A stretch of 64,000 nt of DNA from Caldicellulosiruptor naganoensis (GCF_026914285.1 NZ_CP113864.1:1705001-1769000); one strand, 5' to 3'. Positions 11,099-19,956 are shown, counted from the stretch's first letter. The notes: a model not told the origin generated them from the letters alone. Made by a program: numbers and translations.

Positions 11099-11127
11099 AT
11101 TATATCAAATTATATTACCAGGGTCAA
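11099..11127 (-). promoter_or_regulatory. Predicted promoter of the SAM riboswitch-metY operon
   Basis: Minus strand: TTGACC (11122-11127), 17 nt, TATAAT (11099-11104) with TGA before the -10. It would start transcription about 25-30 nt upstream of the SAM-I aptamer. Confidence 0.75.
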
Positions 11128-11138
11128 TACTCTACTTT

Positions 11139-11426
11139 TTAAATCTGAATTCTCGGGTTTTCTTCTGACCTTCTGTAAATAACAATCTTTCTGCCAATTA
11201 CCTGTACAGGCTCAGCATTTAGTTTTTCACAAACTATAGCTATCGCCTCTTTTGGTTCTATTTTGCAATTCTTCTCAATTGAAATTTTGATAAGCTCTCT
11301 GGCACAAAGTGCTTCGTCTATCTGTCTTAATACCCTGTCAGTAATTCCTTCTTTGCCAATGTGAACTATTGCATCTAAAGCATTTGCCATTGACCTTAGT
11401 TTTGCTCTTTGTTTGGATGAAAGCAT
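11139..11426 (-). CDS. yhbY: YhbY-family ribosome-assembly RNA-binding protein
   Basis: A 95-residue single CRM-domain (CRS1-YhbY) protein. MLSSKQRAKLRSMANAL, the central VHIGKEGITDRVL loop (the GxxG-like RNA contact) and the late VQVIGRKIVIYRR strand match the YhbY family at its usual length of about 95-100. These proteins associate with pre-50S ribosomal particles. The gene sits between the Obg/L27 block and the met operon, close to other ribosome-assembly genes. A terminator at 11446-11481 separates it from the small upstream gene. Confidence 0.93.
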   Translation of the reverse strand: MLSSKQRAKLRSMANALDAIVHIGKEGITDRVLRQIDEALCARELIKISIEKNCKIEPKEAIAIVCEKLNAEPVQVIGRKIVIYRRSEENPRIQI

Positions 11427-11445
11427 TCTTCACACCTCCCCATAA

Positions 11446-11481
11446 AACTAAAACGGCAGAAAGGAACTTGCCTTTCTGCCG
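11446..11481 (-). terminator. Intrinsic terminator between the small Cys-rich gene and yhbY
   Basis: CGGCAGAAAGG (11454-11464) and CCTTTCTGCCG (11471-11481) form an 11-bp stem with a 6-nt loop. On the minus strand TTTTAGTTTT follows. The plus strand also has a T-run after the stem. Confidence 0.85.
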
Positions 11482-11494
11482 GCGTTTTTTATCT

Positions 11495-11680
11495 TTACAC
11501 TTCTACTTCTTTTCTTGACCTTCGCCGCTGCTTCTCGTACTCTGGATCCCCCTTTTTCCAACCGCTTCTTACCTTCTCAACTACCATTTGTTTTGATACA
11601 TCCACAACAAACCCGTTTTCCTTAAAACAAAAGTATGTGGTATTACCTACCTTGCAGTTCCCACAATTGATGCACTCCAT
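11495..11680 (-). CDS. Small Cys-rich hypothetical protein
   Basis: 61 residues. The N-terminus MECINCGNCKVGNTTYFC carries four cysteines in a CxxCxxC plus C arrangement that suggests a bound zinc. The C-terminal half is strongly basic (GDPEYEKQRRRSRKEVEV), which suggests nucleic-acid contact. I do not recognise a named family. GGAGG lies upstream with a rather long spacing. A strong terminator follows it. It sits between obgE and yhbY, which gives only a weak hint of a translation-related role. Confidence 0.7.
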   Translation of the reverse strand: MECINCGNCKVGNTTYFCFKENGFVVDVSKQMVVEKVRSGWKKGDPEYEKQRRRSRKEVEV

Positions 11681-11788
11681 TTAGAAAAGATAACCTCCAA
11701 ACCTTTTAAGAATTTCTTTTTGCTTGTCAATTATTTTAACCCATTTTTGCTGTTTTGTCTATATCCATTTTTATGATAAATCTAAAAC

Positions 11789-13072
11789 TTATTCATAATA
11801 TTCAAACTCAACATCAAGTATCCTCACAATGTCGCCATCCTGGATTCCCATCTCTCTTAACTTGTCAAAGACACCAAGCTTGTTTAAGAAATTTTGAAAA
11901 TACCTGAATGAGTCATGGTCATTTAAAACTATGTTTCTTGCAACCTTTTCTACAACTGTTCCTTCTACAATATATATACCATTTTCTTTTCTGATAGTTA
12001 GCGGCTTTACATCCTTTTTCTTATAGTACACAAACGTCCGCGGCTTTGCATCCTCTTGTTCATTTTCAGCTGCCTTTTGCTGCTTTAAAAGTTCATAAGC
12101 TCTTTTTAAAACCTCTTTTACACCCATGCCAGTTGCAGCAGAGATGGGATACACTTCATACCCCATCTTTTCAATCTCACTTTTGAAAAGTTCAAAATAC
12201 GCCTGTGCATCAGGAAGGTCCATCTTGTTTGCAGCAACAATTTGAGGCTTTTGTGCAAGATCTGAACTGTATTTTTTAAGCTCCTCATTGATTTTTATAA
12301 AATCTTCAACAGGCTCCCTTCCTTCGCTTCCCGACACATCAACAATATGAATCAAGACCTTTGTTCTTTCAACATGTCGCAAAAACTGATGCCCCAGACC
12401 TGCTCCTTCGCTTGCACCTTCAATAAGCCCCGGAATGTCGGCAAGAACAAAACTTTCACCCTCGCTAATATATACAATTCCAAGGTTTGGATACTTTGTT
12501 GTAAATGGATAGTTTGCTATCTCAGGTCTTGCATTTGTTGCAACGGACAAGAAGGTTGACTTTCCAACATTGGGATAGCCGATGAGCCCAACATCTGCTA
12601 AAACTTTTAATTCCAAAATTACCCAAAGCTCGTCCCCTTTCTCCCCAACCTCGGCAAACCTTGGTGTTTGTCTTGTTGCTGTTGCAAAATGTGCATTTCC
12701 TCTGCCACCTCTACCACCATGTGCAACAATTGCTCTGTCGCCTTCTCTCGACAGGTCAGCAATTATCTCACCAGTTTCAGCATCTTTTATCACAGTTCCA
12801 ACAGGAACCTTTATTATCAAATCCTCACCGTCTTTGCCGTGCATATTGTTAGGTCCGCCACGCTCACCGTTTTGAGCCTTGTAATGTCTTTTGTATTTAA
12901 AATCAAGCAGGGTGTTGAGTTCTCTGTCTGCAACAAATATTACATCTCCGCCTTTTCCACCATCTCCTCCTGCAGGACCTCCTGCTGGAACGTACTTCTC
13001 CCGCCTGAACGCAACTATACCATCTCCGCCGTCCCCTGCTTTTACGTAAATTTTAGCAACATCTACAAACAT
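11789..13072 (-). CDS. obgE: Obg GTPase
   Basis: A ribosome-associated GTPase involved in 50S assembly and stress control, 427 residues. The Gly-rich Obg fold comes first (AGDGGDGIVAFRREKYVPAG and further GG repeats). The G domain follows, with Walker A GYPNVGKST near residue 166, switch DIPGLIEGA and NKMD. A C-terminal OCT domain (RTFVYYKKKD to FEYYE) is present, as in most Bacillota. I chose ATG at 13072 because AGAGGTG lies 6 nt upstream; a GTG three codons earlier lies inside that ribosome site. It is downstream of rpmA, separated by a terminator. Confidence 0.97.
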   Translation of the reverse strand: MFVDVAKIYVKAGDGGDGIVAFRREKYVPAGGPAGGDGGKGGDVIFVADRELNTLLDFKYKRHYKAQNGERGGPNNMHGKDGEDLIIKVPVGTVIKDAETGEIIADLSREGDRAIVAHGGRGGRGNAHFATATRQTPRFAEVGEKGDELWVILELKVLADVGLIGYPNVGKSTFLSVATNARPEIANYPFTTKYPNLGIVYISEGESFVLADIPGLIEGASEGAGLGHQFLRHVERTKVLIHIVDVSGSEGREPVEDFIKINEELKKYSSDLAQKPQIVAANKMDLPDAQAYFELFKSEIEKMGYEVYPISAATGMGVKEVLKRAYELLKQQKAAENEQEDAKPRTFVYYKKKDVKPLTIRKENGIYIVEGTVVEKVARNIVLNDHDSFRYFQNFLNKLGVFDKLREMGIQDGDIVRILDVEFEYYE

Positions 13073-13123
13073 AAAATTCACCTCTTATTTGAAAAACTCT
13101 ATTAGGAATCATTTCTCAAGATA

Positions 13124-13165
13124 CAAAAAAAGAGACAAACCTTCAATTAAGTTTGCCTCTTTTTA
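13124..13165 (-). terminator. Intrinsic terminator after rpmA
   Basis: On the minus strand AGAGGCAAAC (13151-13160) pairs with GTTTGTCTCT (13131-13140), including one G-U pair, followed by TTTTTTT. It separates the L21-Prp-L27 operon from obgE, though read-through is possible because obgE follows closely. Confidence 0.8.
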
Positions 13166-13186
13166 AAAAGTCATACTATTTTTGAA

Positions 13187-13486
13187 TTATTGAACAGCTA
13201 CCATCTCTTCGGCTGGAATAACTGATACAAACTTTCTTCCACGTTTTGTCTCAAACTTTACATAACCGTTTACCAAGGCAAACAATGTATCATCTCCGCC
13301 ACGACCAACGTTCTTGCCTGGGTGGAATTTAGTCCCTCTCTGTCTTACCAAGATATTGCCTGCTAAAACAAACTGGCCATCTGACCTTTTAACACCAAGT
13401 CTTTTCGACTCGCTATCTCTTCCGTTTCTTGTTGAACCGCCAGCTTTCTTGTGTGCAAACAGCTGAATGTCAAATACCAATTTCAT
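13187..13486 (-). CDS. rpmA: 50S ribosomal protein L27 with cleavable N-terminal extension
   Basis: L27 contacts tRNA at the peptidyl-transferase centre. It has 99 residues, with [20 protein letters not shown] followed by the basic core and [17 protein letters not shown]. It begins [14 protein letters not shown]: Bacillota L27 carries such an extension, which the protease Prp removes just before the AxKK segment. The neighbouring gene encodes Prp. The ATG has GGAGGTGAAAGAAG upstream and overlaps the prp 3' end by 17 nt, suggesting coupled translation. Confidence 0.97.
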   Translation of the reverse strand: MKLVFDIQLFAHKKAGGSTRNGRDSESKRLGVKRSDGQFVLAGNILVRQRGTKFHPGKNVGRGGDDTLFALVNGYVKFETKRGRKFVSVIPAEEMVAVQ

Positions 13487-13814
13487 CTTCTTTCACCTCC
13501 ACTTTAACATATTTGGGATATTGAGATTCTATTTCTTTTAAAGCCAAATACGCTGTTTGCAAAAGCAGCGAACTTTCCTTTAAAACATTTTCATTTTCAT
13601 CTATAATTTCAAACTCTAAATATCCACTTTCCTGTTTTATTCTGTGGACTGCCTTTAATATTTCTATGCACCCGTTTACATTTGCAAGAATTACACTTGA
13701 GACTGCGCTACATACAATGTCTTTCCCACGTGGTGCAAAACCACTATGCCCTTTTACAACTACTTTGTAATAATATCCTATCTTTTTCCGTTTAAAAAAG
13801 GTTGCTATAATCAT
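13470..13814 (-). CDS. prp: Ribosomal-processing cysteine protease Prp
   Basis: 114 residues of the Prp/YsxB family. [20 protein letters not shown] contains the catalytic His and Cys with the usual spacing. Prp removes the N-terminal extension of L27 so that its mature end can reach the peptidyl-transferase centre. The gene lies between rplU and rpmA, the standard Bacillota order, and overlaps the start of its substrate gene. The start is not certain, because no strong ribosome site precedes ATG at 13814, but the length is normal. Confidence 0.93.
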   Translation of the reverse strand: MIIATFFKRKKIGYYYKVVVKGHSGFAPRGKDIVCSAVSSVILANVNGCIEILKAVHRIKQESGYLEFEIIDENENVLKESSLLLQTAYLALKEIESQYPKYVKVEVKEDEIGI

Positions 13815-13842
13815 TTTGAATTCTTTTGAAAATCTTTAGAAT

Positions 13843-14154
13843 CTATTTTACAATCTTTGTTATCTGAAGCTTTGTATACCACTGACGGTGACCAAGTTTT
13901 CTGTGATACCCTGTCTTTGACTTATAGGTAAATACTATGATTTTCTTATCTTTAGCATGCTCTAAAACCTTTGCTTCTACATAAGCACCATCAACATAAG
14001 GTTTGCCTACCACAAACCCATCATCAGATGAAATAGCAAGCACTTTGTCAATCTTAATCACACTGTCAACATCTGCATTTAGCTTTTCAACCTTTAAAAC
14101 ATCGCCTTCTTGCACTTTATACTGCTTTCCGCCAGTCTCTATTATTGCATACAT
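13843..14154 (-). CDS. rplU: 50S ribosomal protein L21
   Basis: 103 residues, the usual length. It starts [20 protein letters not shown] and ends with the RNA-binding segment [19 protein letters not shown]. It binds 23S rRNA in the large subunit. It is the first gene of the L21-Prp-L27 operon; a promoter at 14257-14285 and a structured leader precede it. AGGAGG and GAGAGG lie upstream of the ATG. Confidence 0.97.
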   Translation of the reverse strand: MYAIIETGGKQYKVQEGDVLKVEKLNADVDSVIKIDKVLAISSDDGFVVGKPYVDGAYVEAKVLEHAKDKKIIVFTYKSKTGYHRKLGHRQWYTKLQITKIVK

Positions 14155-14159
14155 CCTCT

Positions 14160-14250
14160 CTTCTATACCTCCTGCTTTTAAAATTTCTCAAATAAATCAC
14201 ATCTTTCACGCCGCTACGGGAGCATTTTACCCTTTGCGAGCGCAATAACA
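14160..14250 (-). promoter_or_regulatory. Probable L21 leader RNA
   Basis: About 95 nt lie between the predicted transcription start and the rplU ATG. On the minus strand the leader contains TTGCGCTCGCAA, then GGGTAAAATGCTCCC, then GTAGCGGCGTGAAAGATG, a compact set of pairings unlike the AT-rich surroundings. Bacillota rplU operons commonly carry an L21 leader motif used for autoregulation, and this looks like one, but I could not test it against the Rfam model. Confidence 0.5.
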
Positions 14251-14256
14251 TTCAAT

Positions 14257-14285
14257 ATTATAGCATTTGAGCTTCTCAATTACAA
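14257..14285 (-). promoter_or_regulatory. Predicted promoter of the rplU operon
   Basis: Minus strand: TTGTAA (14280-14285), 17 nt, TATAAT (14257-14262), with TGC before the -10 (extended -10). Confidence 0.7.
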
Positions 14286-14332
14286 TAGAAAAATTTTTCT
14301 TTGACCATCTTCATTTAGCATTTTGCCATCCT

Positions 14333-14878
14333 TTATTGATTATTTTTTGTTTCTTTGTAAAACCTCTCTTTTTCGCTATAGATACAACCGCAATATTTCT
14401 GAAGATATAGTCCAAGTTCTCTTGCTTTTTGTCTTCCTTCTCTAAAGCCTTCTCTGAAGTCTCTGTAATAAAACTCTATTCCATAACGCTCTGCAATATC
14501 CTCACCAAGTTTTTTTATTAAATCGTGTTTTTGGTATGGACTTACTAAAAGTGAGGTTGTAAAAGCGTCAAATCCGCTTCTTTTTGCAACTGAAGCAGTC
14601 TTTTCAAGTCTTGTACTGTAGCAATAAACACATCTTGAATTTTCTCTAAATGCGCAGTTTCGCAAAAATTCCTCAAGCGGATACTCTTCCAATACAATCA
14701 GCTTATTCCCTCTTATTTCATAAAACTTCTTTGCAGCATCTAATCTATTCTTAAACTCTGTGTATGGGTGAATATTAGGATTGTAAAAAAGCCCATAGAC
14801 TTCATGTCCTTCCTCTGTAAGCTTGTCAAGAGGATAGATACTGCAAGGCCCACAGCATGTATGCATTAAAATCTTCAT
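14333..14878 (-). CDS. queH: Epoxyqueuosine reductase QueH
   Basis: 181 residues of the QueH (former DUF208) family, which reduces epoxyqueuosine to queuosine in tRNA, the last step of that modification. The paired cysteines near the N-terminus ([12 protein letters not shown]), the [13 protein letters not shown] segment and the C-terminal [12 protein letters not shown] motif supply the iron-sulfur and metal ligands. Its ATG overlaps the ruvB stop (ATGA), so it is translationally coupled to the ruvCAB operon without an obvious functional link. Confidence 0.93.
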   Translation of the reverse strand: MKILMHTCCGPCSIYPLDKLTEEGHEVYGLFYNPNIHPYTEFKNRLDAAKKFYEIRGNKLIVLEEYPLEEFLRNCAFRENSRCVYCYSTRLEKTASVAKRSGFDAFTTSLLVSPYQKHDLIKKLGEDIAERYGIEFYYRDFREGFREGRQKARELGLYLQKYCGCIYSEKERFYKETKNNQ

Positions 14879-15879
14879 CTCTTGTCACCGCCAAACTTCG
14901 ACTTTGCGATATGAGTTATTGCTTTTTGGGTTGCAACTCTCCCACGTGCAGTTTTTACCAAAAATCCCTCTTGAATTAGATATGGCTCGTAAATATCTTC
15001 AATTGTACCTTCATCTTCACCAATTGCGGCCGCAATTGTTGAAAGTCCTACAGGTCCACCGCCAAATTTGTATATTATAGCTTCTAAGATGTTCCTGTCA
15101 ACAATGTCAAGCCCAAGTTCATCAACTTCAAACATCTCAAGCCCTTCAACTGCAACTTCATACGTGATAATTCCATCGTACTTTACCATTGCAAAATCTC
15201 TAATCCTTTTGAGTAGCCTGTTTGCAACTCTTGGTGTTCCTCTTGAACGCTTTGCTATCTCAATACAAGCTCTATCGTCTATATCACATTTCAAAATAGA
15301 AGCAGATCGTTTTATTATTTGACTTAGCTCCTCTATTGTATAATAATCAAGCCTTTCAATTATACCAAACCTGTTTCTCAAAGGTGATGATAAAAGCCCT
15401 GCTCTTGTTGTTGCACCAATCAAGGTAAACGGCGGTATTGAAAGTCTAATTGTTTTGGCAGATGGACCTTTGCCAATTACTATATCCACTTTCAGGTCTT
15501 CCATTGCAGGATATAAGACCTCTTCAATGGTTCTATTTAGTCTGTGAATCTCGTCTATGAATAAAATATTGTTTTCTCCGATATTGGTAAGTATGGCAAC
15601 CAAATCACCTGCTTTTTCAATTGCAGGTCCGGAGGTTACTTTAATATCAACTCCCATCTCATGTGCTATAACATTTGCTAAGGTTGTCTTGCCAAGCCCT
15701 GGTGGTCCATACAAAAGTACATGGTCAAGCGGCTCTTTCCTTTTTTTTGCAGCTTCAATGAAAATTCTTATCTTCTCTTTTACCTTTTGCTGCCCAATAT
15801 ACTCATCCAATGTCCTTGGTCTTAGTGATTCTTCATTTAAATCCTCTATGCTAAGTTTTGCATCCAATAATCTTTCCAT
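14875..15879 (-). CDS. ruvB: Holliday junction branch migration ATPase RuvB
   Basis: 334 residues, normal for the family. Order: [19 protein letters not shown], Walker [14 protein letters not shown] near residue 58, Walker [12 protein letters not shown], sensor [18 protein letters not shown], and a C-terminal winged helix ([17 protein letters not shown]). It forms the hexameric motor that drives branch migration of Holliday junctions with RuvA. It follows ruvA by 33 nt and is coupled to queH at its 3' end. Confidence 0.98.
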   Translation of the reverse strand: MERLLDAKLSIEDLNEESLRPRTLDEYIGQQKVKEKIRIFIEAAKKRKEPLDHVLLYGPPGLGKTTLANVIAHEMGVDIKVTSGPAIEKAGDLVAILTNIGENNILFIDEIHRLNRTIEEVLYPAMEDLKVDIVIGKGPSAKTIRLSIPPFTLIGATTRAGLLSSPLRNRFGIIERLDYYTIEELSQIIKRSASILKCDIDDRACIEIAKRSRGTPRVANRLLKRIRDFAMVKYDGIITYEVAVEGLEMFEVDELGLDIVDRNILEAIIYKFGGGPVGLSTIAAAIGEDEGTIEDIYEPYLIQEGFLVKTARGRVATQKAITHIAKSKFGGDKR

Positions 15880-15912
15880 GTTATTTCATTCCTTTAAACG
15901 AAAAATTTATAT

Positions 15913-16503
15913 TTAAAGTCTTGAGAGACGTCTTAACGCCTCTTTTATTCCATCTTCAATAGAAAGGCTTGAAAAATCCTCTGACGATAAAACCTCATTT
16001 ATCTCATCCATTTCATATCCTAACGACAAAAGAGCAAGCGAAATCTCTTCAAGTTTTGAATCTTCTTTTTTGATTGCTTGGCTGCTTTCTATTTTAAACT
16101 CCTTTTTCAGTGTCTCTTTGAGCTCTAAAATTATCCTACTTGCAGTCTTCTTGCCAATACCTTTTACCTTTTCAAGTCTTGAGCTATTGCCCTTTGCAAT
16201 CTCTATGATAAGTTCTTCATATGGTATTGTTGAGATTATCTGCAATGCAAGCTTTGCACCAATGCCGCTGACTCTTTGGAGCTTTAAAAAAAGCTCTCTT
16301 TCCTCTTTTGTTAAAAATCCATAGCACTCAAGCTCAGATAAACTTTCGTTGAATTTTATATGTACGTAAATTCTCTTTTCTTGGCCAATTAAGCCAAAAA
16401 ATTGTGATGTATTGCAAAAAATCTTTAAAATAACGTTTTTGTAATTCAATAGTATAAAATTGTTCTGAATCTCTTCAATAACTCCAACAATCGAATCTAT
16501 CAT
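15913..16503 (-). CDS. ruvA: Holliday junction DNA helicase subunit RuvA
   Basis: 196 residues. The N-terminal OB fold ([19 protein letters not shown]) is followed by two helix-hairpin-helix motifs ([16 protein letters not shown] and [18 protein letters not shown]) and a C-terminal domain that binds RuvB. The start at 16503 is chosen because AGGAGG lies upstream and the ATG overlaps the ruvC stop as ATGA. A longer frame to 16551 adds a leader that overlaps ruvC and is not family-like. It holds the junction in a tetramer for RuvB. Confidence 0.96.
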   Translation of the reverse strand: MIDSIVGVIEEIQNNFILLNYKNVILKIFCNTSQFFGLIGQEKRIYVHIKFNESLSELECYGFLTKEERELFLKLQRVSGIGAKLALQIISTIPYEELIIEIAKGNSSRLEKVKGIGKKTASRIILELKETLKKEFKIESSQAIKKEDSKLEEISLALLSLGYEMDEINEVLSSEDFSSLSIEDGIKEALRRLSRL

Positions 16504-17000
16504 ATCCTTTCCTCCTGAGTTACATAAGAACAGCTCCAAAGAGCATGACAAATAGCAACAGCTAACGCATCTGCAACATCGTCAGGTTTTGGAATATCAG
16601 GTAAATTAAGTAACATCTTTACCATTTTTTGAATCTGGGTCTTGTCTGCTTTGCCATATCCTGTTATTGCTTGCTTTACTTGAAGAGGTGTGTATTCATA
16701 AACATTCAGACTATTTTGAACACATGTTAGAATAATTACACCTCTTGCCTCTCCTACCGAAATTGCAGTTTTAGAATTTTTATTAAAAAAAAGCTCTTCA
16801 ATTGCAACCACATCTGGCTGGTAAAGTGTAATAATTGAAGTAAGCTCATTGTGCAGGTGAAAAAGCCGCAGTGACTTTCTCATCTCACTTGATGTTTCAA
16901 TCTTGCCAAAATCAATTACTCTGAATAATGAATTTCCCTTAAATTCAACTAATCCATATCCAGTTAGTGCAATTCCTGGGTCTATTCCTAAAATTCTCAA
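16500..17000 (-). CDS. ruvC: Crossover junction endonuclease RuvC
   Basis: 166 residues. [19 protein letters not shown] carries the first catalytic Asp, [15 protein letters not shown] the Glu, and the late [13 protein letters not shown] the remaining acidic residues of this RNase H-fold resolvase. It nicks Holliday junctions symmetrically within the RuvABC complex. It is the first gene of ruvC-ruvA-ruvB-queH, facing away from the GNAT gene at 17155. Confidence 0.97.
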   Translation of the reverse strand: MRILGIDPGIALTGYGLVEFKGNSLFRVIDFGKIETSSEMRKSLRLFHLHNELTSIITLYQPDVVAIEELFFNKNSKTAISVGEARGVIILTCVQNSLNVYEYTPLQVKQAITGYGKADKTQIQKMVKMLLNLPDIPKPDDVADALAVAICHALWSCSYVTQEERI

Positions 17001-17101
17001 CTTCCTATCAAGCCCTTTCTATTCCTTAAGATTTTTTCTTAAGAACATTGATTCTTTATTCATTTTAGCACATTTTTTTAATTTTATCTACAGATATATA
17101 C

Positions 17102-17130
17102 TTGCATTTTTATTCTTTTTAATTTATAAT
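17102..17130 (+). promoter_or_regulatory. Predicted promoter of the GNAT gene
   Basis: TTGCAT (17102-17107), 17 nt, TATAAT (17125-17130), 24 bp before the ATG. Confidence 0.7.
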
Positions 17131-17154
17131 TATGCAGAGAGGGGGCAGTATATA

Positions 17155-17637
17155 ATGGAGTTTGTAGTACGAAGGGCAACTTATGATGATATAAAAGCAA
17201 TAAAGGAAATAACAAAAGAAGCATTCACAAAGTATTGCGAGCTTGCAGGAATTGACCCTGCTAAAAACGCAGCTGTGAACGAAACTGAAGAGGATATAAA
17301 AAGGGATATAGACACAAAAGAGGTCTATGTTGCTTTTATGGATGGAATAATTGTTGGCACAATCAGAGTTGAAATCTTTCCTGACAAAACAGCATATATT
17401 AGCCGTTTCGGTGTAAGGCTCAATTATCAAAACAACGGTGTTGGCAAGGCACTTATGAAGGTTGTTGATGAGAGACTCAAAGAGCTTGGTGTCAAAAAGG
17501 TTTACCTTCACACTGCATCTAAGGTGAGAGATTTGGTTCGATTTTACTACGCAAGAGGATTTTATATTGTGTCAACATCAAATGAAAATGGGTACATCAG
17601 AGCACTTTTGTGTAAAGAGTATGATGAAGAAAATTAA
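17155..17637 (+). CDS. GNAT-family N-acetyltransferase
   Basis: 160 residues of the GCN5-related fold. MEFVVRRATYDDIKAIKEI is the usual first strand and helix. The acetyl-CoA loop is SRFGVRLNYQNNGVGKALM, and VYLHTASKVRDLVRFYYARGF completes the fold. The substrate cannot be read from the sequence. I chose ATG at 17155 because GAGAGGGGGCAG precedes it and a good promoter lies just upstream; a longer open frame back to 16903 runs antisense through ruvC. It stands alone and is followed by the inverted repeat AAAGGGCTTTG (17636-17646) / CAAAGCCCTTT (17688-17698) and then an ISL3-type element. Confidence 0.88.
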   Translation: MEFVVRRATYDDIKAIKEITKEAFTKYCELAGIDPAKNAAVNETEEDIKRDIDTKEVYVAFMDGIIVGTIRVEIFPDKTAYISRFGVRLNYQNNGVGKALMKVVDERLKELGVKKVYLHTASKVRDLVRFYYARGFYIVSTSNENGYIRALLCKEYDEEN

Positions 17638-17758
17638 AGGGCTTTGGACAGTTCATTATAACATGGAAATTTTTAACTTCTTATATGCAAAGCCCTTTTG
17701 GACTTTTAATTTCTGGCTCTATAATAAATATTGGGGTGGTAAGAAAAGAAAAAATATA

Positions 17759-17844
17759 GCACTTATTCTGAATGCCTGCTATAATTAAAATTGTTTTTAG
17801 GTATAAAAAAAACACAAAAGAAAGGAAGCATCCAGAATAAGTGC
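17759..17844 (+). repeat. Inverted repeat enclosing the ISL3-type transposase leader
   Basis: GCACTTATTCTGAATGC (17759-17775) and GCATCCAGAATAAGTGC (17828-17844) are complementary at 16 of 17 positions, 52 nt apart. The right arm covers the GTG start (17841-17843) and abuts the GAAAGGAAG ribosome site. Transcripts entering from outside would fold this hairpin and hide the start. Confidence 0.7.
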
Positions 17845-19029
17845 TCAATCATAATTATATCACAGAACTTTTGAAATCAAAAAATATCATTCTCCACCAA
17901 GTAGTAGAAAGCGAAAATGAAGTAGAACTCCATATAAGTCAGGCGCAAAAACCTCACAAGCGTCCTAAATGTGGCAGTATCACAAGCAAGATACATGATT
18001 ATCGTGTCCAAAGAGTAAAGGACATACCAATAATGGGTAAGAGAACATATTTAGTTTTAAGGAAGCGAAGATATGTTTGCAAAGAATGTGGAAAGAAATT
18101 TTTTGAACACATAAATTTTTTGGGCAAGCGTCAAAGAATGACAAATAGATTAGCAGCATACATTATAAGTCAGCTTAAGTAGCTTGAGCAGTATGAAAGA
18201 AATAGCAAGAAAGACAAATGTATCAGTAACAACAGTTATGAGGTTATTTGACAATGTAAATCCTACCAGGAAGATAGAGGATTTTTCTTCTGAGGCGATA
18301 TGCATAGATGAATTCAAAGGAAATGCAGGTGGAGCTAAATATCAGTGTATAATTGTAGACCCTGTGAAAAAACAGATAGTAGAAATTTTAAGAGACAGAA
18401 GACAAGATGTTTTGATTGAATATTTTAAGAGATTGAAGGATAGGGATAGAGTAAAGTATTTTGTATGTGATATGTGGAGACAATTTGTGGAGACAGCAAA
18501 AATATATTTTAAAAACGCGAAAATAGTAATAGACAAATTTCATTTTACAAGATATGTTTATTGGGCATTAGAAAATGTAAGGAAAAGAGTACAAAAGGAA
18601 TTAGAAGATAATTTAAGGAAGTATTTTAAGAGGAGCAAGAAATTATTGTTAAAGTCTTATGAAGAACTTACAGCAGAGCAAAGAGAAGAGTTAGAAGTGA
18701 TGTTTTGGTACAGTAGAGATTTAAGGAAAGCGCATAGACTGAAGGAAGAATTCAGGAAAGTTTTAGAAAGCAGTAATTCAGCAGAAGCAAAAGTTGAATT
18801 AAAAAAGTGGATAGAGGCGGCAGAGAGAAGTGGTCTTTGTGAATTTTGCAGATGCATAAAGGTTTTTAGGAACTGGTTTTCAGAGATAGTAAATTCTTTT
18901 GATGTTCCATATACAAATAGTGTAACAGAAGGTTTTAACAATAAGATAAAAGTTTTAAAGAGAGATGCATATGGGTATAGAAATTTTGAGAGATTTAGAA
19001 AGAGGACATTATATAGTTGTGGTAGTTAG
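17841..19029 (+). pseudogene. ISL3-type transposase, frameshifted
   Basis: Two frames together make one transposase. The first (17841-18182, 113 codons) has the N-terminal zinc/HTH region (KRPKCGSITSKIHDYRVQR, CKECGKKFFE) and ends at TAG. The second (18184-19029, 281 codons) resumes one frame over with SSMKEIARKTNVSVTTVMRL and carries the DDE core: ICIDEFKGNAGG, FVCDMWRQF, and VTEGFNNKIKVLKRDAYGYR near the end. The shift lies around 18175-18190. One zinc-finger Cys is replaced (RPKCG for the usual CPxCG). The element is probably inactive unless programmed frameshifting occurs, for which I see no slippery site. Confidence 0.85.
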
Positions 19030-19274
19030 GATAAAGTAAAGAGAATAATTAAAACTCACAAAAGTAGCGGGTAAAGGTAGGATTGAGTTTTTAAAATTGC
19101 TTACCTGTAATAGGCATATATTACAATTAATGCTTGGTTGATAAAACTGAAAAAGGTGGGCATTCAGAATACCCACCCCAACTCTTGACAAAGAGCCAAT
19201 ATTATATCGCATTTTTTGTAACAATTCATCTCCATTTTGTAGAAGATGGAGTCTTCTTGCCTGATTTAAGATAA

Positions 19275-19300
19275 AACAAACGAGGGAATGTTCCCCTCTT
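19275..19300 (-). terminator. Possible terminator after the coiled-coil gene
   Basis: Minus strand GAGGGGAACATTCCCTC (19282-19298) can form a short stem with one bulge, followed by GTTTGTTTTATC. The rest of 19198-19335 holds only ISL3-flanking AT-rich sequence; I see no gene in it. Confidence 0.5.
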
Positions 19301-19335
19301 TGAGCTTTCAAGCTTTTAATCATTTTCTATGTAAA

Positions 19336-19956
19336 CTATGAAGCTCTTACAACTTTTTTCAAAAACCGAATATCAATCTCATGCTCAACTGTCATGTCAC
19401 GCAAATACTCAAACCCTTCTTTTAATCTTCCTGTCTGCTGCTCTAAATTGTCAAATCTCTTGTACACTTCATCTCTGAACATAATCATCTCTGTTCTAAA
19501 TTCTGTCAAGAACGCAACCTGGTCATATACAGCATTCATTCTTCTTGTCAGTTCCTTGTCATTTTCCTTTAATATTACAATGTCTTGTTTGATAACCTGA
19601 ACATCTTCTTCTAATCTTGCAACCCTCTCTTCAAGTCTGTCCAGTCTCATCTCCACAATATCAAGTCTTTTTTCTACTTTGTCAAGTCTTTCCTCAACTC
19701 TGTCAAGCCTTTCCTCAACTCTGTCAAGCCTTTCCTCAACTCTGTCAAGCCTTTCCTCAACTCTGTCAAGCCTTTCCTCAACTCTGTCAAGCCTTTCCTC
19801 AACTTTATCAAGTCTCTGCTCAACCATGTCAAGCCTCTGCTCAACTTTGTTAAGCCTCTGTTCAATTCTATCTAATCTCTTATCAATAGAATCAAGTCGC
19901 ATATTAATCTTTTCGAGGTTTCCAAGTATAGCTTGCAGGATATCATTTTCTGGCAT
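19336..19956 (-). CDS. Coiled-coil protein with heptad repeats
   Basis: 206 residues of almost continuous coiled coil: MPENDILQAILGNLEKINMR, then repeats of the heptad pair RLDRVEE to about residue 95, a DVQVIKQDIVILKEN linker, and a C-terminal segment ending in EIDIRFLKKVVRAS. There is no signal peptide or membrane segment. The repeat tract is built from a 21-bp DNA unit, so copy number and coil length can vary in 7-residue steps. I do not recognise a specific function. An apparent AGG-rich ribosome site precedes the ATG. It follows the DUF2225 gene by 70 nt. Confidence 0.75.
   Translation of the reverse strand: MPENDILQAILGNLEKINMRLDSIDKRLDRIEQRLNKVEQRLDMVEQRLDKVEERLDRVEERLDRVEERLDRVEERLDRVEERLDRVEERLDKVEKRLDIVEMRLDRLEERVARLEEDVQVIKQDIVILKENDKELTRRMNAVYDQVAFLTEFRTEMIMFRDEVYKRFDNLEQQTGRLKEGFEYLRDMTVEHEIDIRFLKKVVRAS
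19681..19806. repeat. Tandem 21-bp repeat inside the coiled-coil gene
   Basis: Six head-to-tail copies of a 21-bp unit beginning GTCAAGCCTTTCCTC, starting at 19681, 19702, 19723, 19744, 19765 and 19786. The four at 19702-19785 look identical; the first and last differ at one position each. Every unit encodes one RLDRVEE heptad in frame, and more diverged units flank the tract. Confidence 0.93.

Larger units (their letters stand above)
17715..19197 (+). mobile_element. ISL3-type insertion sequence (decayed)
   Basis: About 1483 bp. The left end GGCTCT...TTGGGGTGG (17715-17739) and the right end, inverted GGCTCTTTGTCAAGAGTTGG (ending at 19197), form imperfect terminal repeats with the ISL3-like GGCTCTTTG start. 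A second pair of subterminal repeats, ATTCTGAATGCC, occurs at 17764-17775 and, inverted, at 19159-19170. The flanks TAATTTCT and AATATTAT do not match, so no 8-bp target duplication remains. The single transposase is frameshifted. Confidence 0.82.

Noticed and set aside
17636..17698. AAAGGGCTTTG / CAAAGCCCTTT after the GNAT gene as a strong terminator
   Set aside because: The loop is 41 nt and the following T-run is short; kept only as a note in the GNAT entry.
19681..19806. Regular short repeats resembling a CRISPR array
   Set aside because: The units are directly abutting with no spacers and encode heptads in frame; it is a coding tandem repeat.
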